NCBI GenBank assembly: GCA_965200375.1
Contig: OZ241353.1
Location: forward strand, 2,480,001-2,544,000
Source of the DNA: VXYL01 sp965200375
GTDB lineage: Bacteria > Pseudomonadota > Gammaproteobacteria > Pseudomonadales > Azotimanducaceae
DNA length: 64,000 bases
Direction: 5' to 3'
Positions 58,657 to 64,000 of the stretch are shown here, in pieces. Below the pieces are notes generated by a model that was given only the letters and a program-made list of their open reading frames with translations, made no database searches and was not told where the DNA came from. The first letter of the stretch is position 1, and the number at the start of each line of letters is the position of its first letter. The translations under genes were made by a program, and so were the position numbers.

Positions 58657-61600
58657 CTAGTCCGCGGTGCCCGTGGAGACGTTGGCCAGGTGGCCGCTGG
58701 GCGTCTCCAGCAGGCTCATCACGGAGATCGGCTCGTCCGAGCGCACCCGCAGCCGCCACTTGCCGGCGCCGTCGCCGAGGCGGCCGGCCAGACGCTCGCT
58801 GCCCGCCTCCAGCTCCGCGGAACCGAGCGCCAGCGCCGCGCCGGCCGGCACCCGGAGCGTCACCGTCCCGGAGTCGTTGCCCCGGTCGTCGATGCCGGCG
58901 ATGGCCACCTGCGCGGCCCGCTCCCCGTCGTTGATCAGCCGCAGCCTGCTGATCTGCCGCGCGTTGCTGCCCGGGTTGAAGAACACGACCCGGTGGCTGC
59001 CGTCCTCGGCGACCGGCGCGAGGTCGTGGACGCTGGCGACGAAGCCGTCCGCCGTCCGGGCGTAGCCCAGCACCGTCAGGTCCAGTTCCGAGGCGAGCTC
59101 CAGGCGCCAGTCCCCCCGGCCGCCGCCCACGCCGCCCCAGCCCCGGGCGGCGCTGCCGGCCTCCAGGTCCGCGGCGTTGAAGTGCGCCGCCCGCCGGGGG
59201 CGCAGCGCCAGCTCCAGCGGCCCGAAGCGGTCGCCGCCGTCGTCCACGGCTTCGATGGACACCGTGCCGGAGGCGTAGGAGCGGTTGACCACCCGCGCGA
59301 ACCCCTGCCGCGGGCCGCCGGCGGCCGGAAACAGCGGCAGCCGGTGGAGCGTCCGGCCGTCCGCCAGCGGCGTGCCGTTGCTTGGCGCCGTGGAGAGGTT
59401 GGCGAGATGGCCGGTGGGGCTCTCCAGGAGGCTCATGGCGAACCACGGGAAGCCGCGCACGCGCAGCCGCCACTTGCCGCGCCCGTCGCCCAGGCCGTGG
59501 GCGTCCTCGAGCTCCCGGGCCGTGAGCGTCAGCGCCTGCTGCGGCCGCACCAGCAGCGAGCCCGCCATCGGCCGCCACTGCCCGCGGTCGTCGTAGCCGC
59601 CGGCGGTCCACTTCGCCGGCTCCGCTTCCGTATTGACCACGCGCAGAATGCTCCGCTGCCGCCGGTTGCTGGCGGGGTTGAAGAACTGCGCCATGGCGTC
59701 CGGCAGCACGTCGTGCATGGCGGCGACGAAGCCGTCCTCGGTGCGCACGTAGGACAGCGCCTCCAGGTCCAGCGCGGAGACCACGGAGAGGCGCCAGTCG
59801 CCGGCCGTCGGGGGGCCGATGCCGGCGAGGCCGACGGCCGCGCTGCCCCTCTCCAGGTCCTCGGAGTTGAAGTGGACCGCCTGCCGCGCTCCCATCTCCA
59901 GGCGCGCCCGCGGGGCGCGGACGCCGGCGTCGTCCACCGCCTCGACGAACGCGTGGCCGTCCTCGTTGCTCCGATTGACGATGCGCGCGAAGCCCTGGCG
60001 GCTGCCGCCGGCCGCCGGGAAGTACGGCACGGTCTCCCCGGCGAGCACCGTGACGCGGCGCTCGCGCAGCGCGTCCAGCACCGCGAGGGCGTCGTCCGAC
60101 AGCGGGTTGCGCCGCGCGTCCGCCATCAGCAGCTCGTCGCCGCCCAGCAGCGACGAGAGGTCCCGCACGTCGTTGTCGCGGAAGTGGAGCTCCTTGAGGG
60201 ACTCGAAGCTCAAGGGGGAGAGGTCCGAAACCTGGTTGCCGCTGGCGTGCAGGTACCGCAAGCCACCGAGTCCGCCCAGGGGCGCGAGGGACGCGATCGA
60301 GTTGCCGTCCACGTCCAATTCGATCAGGCCCCGCAAGTCCGCCAGGGAGGCGATGTCCGAAATGGAGTTGTCCGACAGATACAGCTGATTCAAGCCCGCA
60401 GGAAGCGGCGGCAGGTCGTGGAGCGAATTGCCGTCCAGCGCCAGGTAGCGAAGGGACTCCATGGCGGTCAGCGGCGCTAGGTCCTCCACCGTGTTGTGTG
60501 CCAGCGTCAGCGCATAGAGGGCGAGCCCCGACAGAGGCGCAAGGTCCGTGATCCTGTTCCGGTCCAGGAAGAGACCTCGAAGTTGCGATGCCTCTTCAAG
60601 GCCGGTCAAGTTCTCGATGCGCCGACTGGACGCCTCAAGAACTACCATGGTGGCGACAGTGCGGTCGCCGGTAACCAGAGTTTGCTCAACGGCTTCGCGA
60701 AGCCCGGCGTCTGGCATCCCCGGGAGTTGCAGCGGTGGATCGAACTCCACTGCCACGCCTCGTTGAAGGAGCGTTGGGATATGCGTTTCCCTAGATTCCC
60801 GCCCCAGTGGGTTCGCTTGCAGATATACGGCGTCACCTTGACCCAGTCCGGCGTTCGCCACAAGCGGCGACACGTCGGCGATCCCGTTGCGGGCCAGACC
60901 GAGTACCGTCAGCGACGTCAGGCCAGAAAGCGGCGACAGGTCGGCGATCCCGTTGTCGCTCAGAACGAGCCGCCGCAGCGACGTCAGGCCCGCCAGCGGC
61001 GACAAATCCGAGATCCTGTTGAGAGATAGAGTGAGCTGCGTCAGCGACGTCAGGCCAGAAAGCGCCGAGATATCCGAGACATCGATTCCCCATGCAGCAA
61101 GAGACCACAGCGACGTCATGCTGGAAACCGGCAGGCTTCCCCAGTCGAGACCGTAGCAGGATCCCACGTCGAGCACCCTCAGCGACGTCAAGCCCGCCAG
61201 CGGCGACGCGTCGGAGATCGGGTTAACCGCCACGCGGAGCCCCTCCAGCGAGATCAGGCCCGACAACGGCGACACGTCCGAGATCTCGTTGTTTATCAGT
61301 TCGATATAAGTCAGCGACGTCAGGTCCGCCAGCGGGGACAGGTCCGAGATACTGTTGTTGTTCAGCAAGAGATGAGTCAGCGACGTCAGGTCCGCCAGCG
61401 GGGACAGGTCCGAGATCCTGTTGTTTTGCAGCCAGAGATGAATCAGCGACGTCAGGCCCGCCAGCGGGGACAGGTCCGAGATCCCGTTGCTGCCCAGCAA
61501 GAGATGAGTCAGCGACGTCAAGCCCGCGAGCGGCGACACGTCGGCGATGTCGTTGTGTCCCAGGTCGAGCCACTGTAGGTTGGTGGCGTACTCGATCCCG

Positions 61601-61884
61601 GTCAGTTGCCGCACCCCGTCACTCCGGGCGACGAGGCGCTCCAAGGTCGCCATCTCGCCGCGGGTGACAGGCTCTCCAGACGCCTTCCCCAGCGCCTCTT
61701 CGATCGCCTTGCGAAGCGCGGCGTCGGGAATGTCGACCAGGGTCTCCGAATCGTCCGCTTCGCTGGCGCTCGGCAGGGGGAAGGTCGGCTCCGCCGCCAT
61801 CGGCGCGGCGGCCAAGGCGGCCAGCAGCAGGACGCGCCGCGCGCTGCCGCGCGCAAGCCTAGCCGACGCGGTCGCCACCCTCAC
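58657..61884 (-). CDS. Exported leucine-rich-repeat protein with duplicated C-terminal module
   Basis: Protein of 1075 residues. The signal peptide core is VLLLAALAAAPMAA. Two sets of 22-residue leucine-rich repeats follow (about 11 and 7; typical unit SDLSPLAGLTSLTHLLL), each introduced by a cap of the form PDAALRKAIEEALG. The last ~400 residues hold two tandem copies of a module with FPAAGGxRQGFAR(I/V)VNRS, FFNPxSN, KWRLRVR and MSLLE(S/T)P(S/T)GHLAN. GTG at 61884 overlaps the protease stop as GTGA. A surface or secreted adhesin or ligand-binding protein is likely. Confidence 0.85.
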   Translation of the reverse strand: MRVATASARLARGSARRVLLLAALAAAPMAAEPTFPLPSASEADDSETLVDIPDAALRKAIEEALGKASGEPVTRGEMATLERLVARSDGVRQLTGIEYATNLQWLDLGHNDIADVSPLAGLTSLTHLLLGSNGISDLSPLAGLTSLIHLWLQNNRISDLSPLADLTSLTHLLLNNNSISDLSPLADLTSLTYIELINNEISDVSPLSGLISLEGLRVAVNPISDASPLAGLTSLRVLDVGSCYGLDWGSLPVSSMTSLWSLAAWGIDVSDISALSGLTSLTQLTLSLNRISDLSPLAGLTSLRRLVLSDNGIADLSPLSGLTSLTVLGLARNGIADVSPLVANAGLGQGDAVYLQANPLGRESRETHIPTLLQRGVAVEFDPPLQLPGMPDAGLREAVEQTLVTGDRTVATMVVLEASSRRIENLTGLEEASQLRGLFLDRNRITDLAPLSGLALYALTLAHNTVEDLAPLTAMESLRYLALDGNSLHDLPPLPAGLNQLYLSDNSISDIASLADLRGLIELDVDGNSIASLAPLGGLGGLRYLHASGNQVSDLSPLSFESLKELHFRDNDVRDLSSLLGGDELLMADARRNPLSDDALAVLDALRERRVTVLAGETVPYFPAAGGSRQGFARIVNRSNEDGHAFVEAVDDAGVRAPRARLEMGARQAVHFNSEDLERGSAAVGLAGIGPPTAGDWRLSVVSALDLEALSYVRTEDGFVAAMHDVLPDAMAQFFNPASNRRQRSILRVVNTEAEPAKWTAGGYDDRGQWRPMAGSLLVRPQQALTLTARELEDAHGLGDGRGKWRLRVRGFPWFAMSLLESPTGHLANLSTAPSNGTPLADGRTLHRLPLFPAAGGPRQGFARVVNRSYASGTVSIEAVDDGGDRFGPLELALRPRRAAHFNAADLEAGSAARGWGGVGGGRGDWRLELASELDLTVLGYARTADGFVASVHDLAPVAEDGSHRVVFFNPGSNARQISRLRLINDGERAAQVAIAGIDDRGNDSGTVTLRVPAGAALALGSAELEAGSERLAGRLGDGAGKWRLRVRSDEPISVMSLLETPSGHLANVSTGTAD
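60820..61570. repeat. Direct DNA repeats encoding leucine-rich repeats
   Basis: Units of about 66 bp recur with near-identical cores such as CAGCGACGTCAGGCCCGCCA and GACAGGTCCGAGAT. They keep the reading frame, so unit number could change by recombination without breaking the gene. Confidence 0.75.
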
Positions 61885-63230
61885 CCCCCGTTGCGGCTTG
61901 GCCGCAAGTCGGCGACGCGGTGGCGGTTTCGATTCAGCGTCAGAACCGCGTCCGCGGGGCCGTGCAGACCCCGATTCTTGGAGAACCTGCTCACCCCAAG
62001 CACGCGACCCGTAGGGCCATAGCGCCATGGCGATCCGTAGTACGGAATATGAGCCGGAAACACACGGCCGCCACAGCTCGCGCCGTACGACATTACGGTT
62101 GCCAGGCATGCCGCCGTGGTGACGCCGTGGCTGTAGGTCTCCGCTATCCCCGCTAGGCCGGCTCCCGTGAACTCGCCGCGTTCGTGCAGCATGCCGAAAT
62201 TGTGGCCCACTTCATGTGCGAAGACACGAGGGAGTGCATCTGCCCGGTTGATGCCGAACGCGCCCGGACGTTCAGCTACGCCTGCTGGCCCCGCGGATAT
62301 GGCCTTCAGGTGAACCAAGTCGGCGCCCAAGGCATCCCGCAGATCGTGTACGCCGTCCATGTGGCCATCGCCGGGCGTCGCGAGCCGGGCCAAGTCGGCA
62401 TGAATGTCCGTCTCCAAATAGTCCACCCTCTCGGCACCGACGATATTCAAGGAGACAAAGGCGCCGCTGTGCTCGAAGGCGTCGTTGGCGAAGGCGACAT
62501 CCCGGTCGATCAAGGACAACATCGACACCTCGCCCCCAACCTCTTCTTCCGCCGCCGGCGTCCAGACCACCAGCACGTCCACCACGGTGTTCTCTTCCGC
62601 GGCGCGGGTGTCCGGCCAGACAGTCGGTTGGGCTCGTTGGGCCTCGGCCGCAGAGACCGTCCCGCCGCACTCGACGGGCGGCGCGTTCGTCACGTCCCGC
62701 AAGGCGTGGACGCCGTCGCCCAAGTAGGTAAGTTCGTAGGCTGAATCCGGCGTCCAGATGGAGGCCGCCACCGCTTCCTCGTGCACCACCAGCGTCACGA
62801 ATCCCACTTGTGCCGCTCCGCCGGCAACCCGGCCGGAGAGGGAGTAGCCGTACCTGGTCGGCGCCGTCCGTTCCACGGCCACGTCGAGGCGGACGCCGTC
62901 CCTCACGTCGAGCAGCAGGCGTCCTGCGCCGGCGGTCTCGACGTCGGCCCGCGCCGCCGCCAGCTCGTGGCGGGCGATCCGCACCCGCCGCTCCCACGCG
63001 TCGGGAACCGCCGCCGCGCTCCGCCTCGCGGGCGCGGCTTTCGCCACGGACGCAACGTCGCTGGCGGGGCCAGCCGGCAGGAAGAGCCCGGCGGCCTGGA
63101 GGCCGCTGGCCGATGCCAGGGCGGCGGCGCCAAGCGCCGCGCGCACCCAATCGAGCGAGGCGCGGCGCTCCCGCCTCGCGGCCTCGTCGCCGCTCGATCG
63201 AGCGATCGGACCCGGTGCCATGCAGCTCAT
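61881..63230 (-). CDS. Secreted metzincin metalloprotease (reprolysin-like)
   Basis: Protein of 449 residues. The N-terminus has an alanine-rich export signal (VRAALGAAALASASGLQAAG). A prodomain-like region precedes the catalytic domain (VDVLVVWTP onward); HEVGHNFGMLH near 339-349 binds zinc and ATVMSYG near 378 is the Met-turn. The ATG at 63230 overlaps the upstream OmpA-like stop as ATGA. Its stop in turn overlaps the LRR gene start. Likely secreted or surface protease. Confidence 0.87.
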   Translation of the reverse strand: MSCMAPGPIARSSGDEAARRERRASLDWVRAALGAAALASASGLQAAGLFLPAGPASDVASVAKAAPARRSAAAVPDAWERRVRIARHELAAARADVETAGAGRLLLDVRDGVRLDVAVERTAPTRYGYSLSGRVAGGAAQVGFVTLVVHEEAVAASIWTPDSAYELTYLGDGVHALRDVTNAPPVECGGTVSAAEAQRAQPTVWPDTRAAEENTVVDVLVVWTPAAEEEVGGEVSMLSLIDRDVAFANDAFEHSGAFVSLNIVGAERVDYLETDIHADLARLATPGDGHMDGVHDLRDALGADLVHLKAISAGPAGVAERPGAFGINRADALPRVFAHEVGHNFGMLHERGEFTGAGLAGIAETYSHGVTTAACLATVMSYGASCGGRVFPAHIPYYGSPWRYGPTGRVLGVSRFSKNRGLHGPADAVLTLNRNRHRVADLRPSRNGG

Positions 63231-63798
63231 CGCGACAAGTCGCATGCGCCAGCGCTCACGAGCTCCATGAACACGGTGCGGTTCAGCGCCTGCTGATCCA
63301 TGCCCGGTTGCGCGTCGTCCCGATAGGGGCGCGGCAGATCGCTTCTCGGCGGCTCCACCTCGAAGCCTTGGCTCCGCAGGTAGTCGCGGACGATCCGCGC
63401 GCGCAGGTTCGCCGTCTCGCGGTTCAAGGCTTCGGAATCCGGCAGCGGTCCGCCGTCCGGTTGGGAACGGAACTCCGCGCTGCTCGAGTAGCCGGTCACG
63501 GCGAACCGCACGGGGTCGTCCTTCTCGTGGCAGGGCTTGAAGGCGCTGGCGAGAAGCCGGAGGCGGTCGAGGTGCCGATCCGTCAGCTTGACGCCGACAC
63601 TGTTCGGGCGAGCTCGCCGTCCTCGTTCAGACGGGCGTTTTCGTAGAGCAGGGTGAACTTCGACTTCACTGTCAGCGGGCCGCAAGTCGGGGCAGCCTTC
63701 GGGCGCGTCCGGCGCAGGACAGGGTGGCCGCTGTCGGCGGCGGGAAGGCAGGGATGCGGTGCCTGGGCCGAGGCGCAGGCGGTGGTTGGTGGACGAAC
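63227..63798 (-). pseudogene. OmpA-like protein, frame-disrupted, 5' end unresolved
   Basis: The C-terminal frame encodes an OmpA-type domain (VGVKLTDRHLDRLRLLASAF, PVRFAVTGYSSSAEFR, RETANLRARIVRDYL, ALNRTVFMEL). The preceding segment is in another frame (SKFTLLYENARLNEDGELAR), and adding one base near 63604 joins them into a continuous domain. That upstream frame is open to 63798 but has no good start codon. The layout matches the OmpA-like gene at the other end of the cassette. Its stop overlaps the protease ATG. Confidence 0.6.
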
Positions 63799-63845
63799 CT
63801 AGGCGGGAAGCTGCGTTGGCCTGGGGCTTGAGCTCAAGCAGGACC

Positions 63846-63863
63846 GGGGGGGGGGGGGGGGGG
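63846..63863. repeat. 18-base poly-G tract
   Basis: Uninterrupted run of 18 G on the plus strand about 50 bp upstream of the disrupted OmpA-like reading frame. Such tracts are slippery in replication and also prone to sequencing error. Confidence 0.9.
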
Positions 63864-64000
63864 CAATATCCGTGCCAACTCGGATCGGCCGATAGGCCGA
63901 ATCCCGGTCGTCCCGCTTGCCAAACTGAGCGCACCTCGGCGCATGGCCACCCCCTCGATCTGCTTGCAGCCTAGTGCAACTCGGTGGGTCTTGTCTAGGC

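Noticed and set aside
60820..61570. Regularly spaced direct repeats resembling a CRISPR array
   Set aside because: The repeats are contiguous 66-bp coding units in frame within the LRR gene, with no unique spacers.

Overview
The window is a GC-rich bacterial chromosome segment, most likely from an uncultured gammaproteobacterium. Support comes from the order erpA-anmK-mepM-tyrS beside a complete rrn operon, from family-B Pol II, SfsA, LexA with an SOS box, a gpsA/DUF4892 pair, and gammaproteobacterial 16S signatures. The 16S gene nevertheless departs from consensus at several normally invariant sites. A marine or host-associated lifestyle is only a guess, from the sulfatase, PHP/DUF3604, enolase-superfamily and leucine-rich-repeat genes.

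Left end (1-9.7 kb): a defence island. A minus-strand operon encodes a DUF4007 protein (SspB type), a large P-loop ATPase (SspC type) and an ATP-pyrophosphatase of the PAPS-reductase family (SspD type). These are the core of single-strand DNA phosphorothioation systems. They are followed directly by a GIY-YIG nuclease and a DGQHR (DndB-like) protein rather than a recognisable SspE. No cysteine desulfurase (SspA) is seen. The distal part has visibly lower GC than the rest of the window. A Uma2-type nuclease and an orphan antitoxin lie beside it.

9.8-28.2 kb: mostly housekeeping genes: DNA polymerase II, an SDR oxidoreductase, a cysteine-type sulfatase overlapping its formylglycine-generating enzyme, YacG, a MetY-like sulfhydrylase, an alpha/beta hydrolase, an aminotransferase, SfsA, a PfkB kinase, HemL, a ClC chloride channel with no standard start codon for its first helix, ErpA, AnmK, an M23 peptidase and TyrS.

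28.3-34.0 kb: one rrn operon: promoter with A-rich upstream element, boxA, 16S, tRNA-Ile(GAT), tRNA-Ala(TGC), 23S, 5S, terminator.

34.1-43.3 kb: a carbohydrate or organic-acid catabolic region (Tat-signal aldo/keto reductase, sugar isomerase-like TIM barrel, cyclase-family hydrolase, enolase-superfamily enzyme, Gfo/Idh/MocA dehydrogenase, DUF3604 protein), interrupted by a divergent MacB-type ABC exporter pair.

43.5-57.1 kb: DUF4892-gpsA-RskA-like operon divergent from SOS-regulated lexA; two acyl-CoA dehydrogenases; a nucleotidyltransferase with a small overlapping partner; a translationally coupled redox set (pentaheme cytochrome c, Tll0287-like heme protein, membrane protein); 1-Cys peroxiredoxin; a SNF2 helicase with a large unrecognised N-terminal half.

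57.3-64.0 kb: a coupled cassette, in transcription order: OmpA-like gene, secreted metzincin protease, large leucine-rich-repeat protein, membrane-anchored OmpA-like gene. The two OmpA-like genes look paralogous and both are interrupted by an apparent single-base frameshift. An 18-base G run lies at the upstream end.
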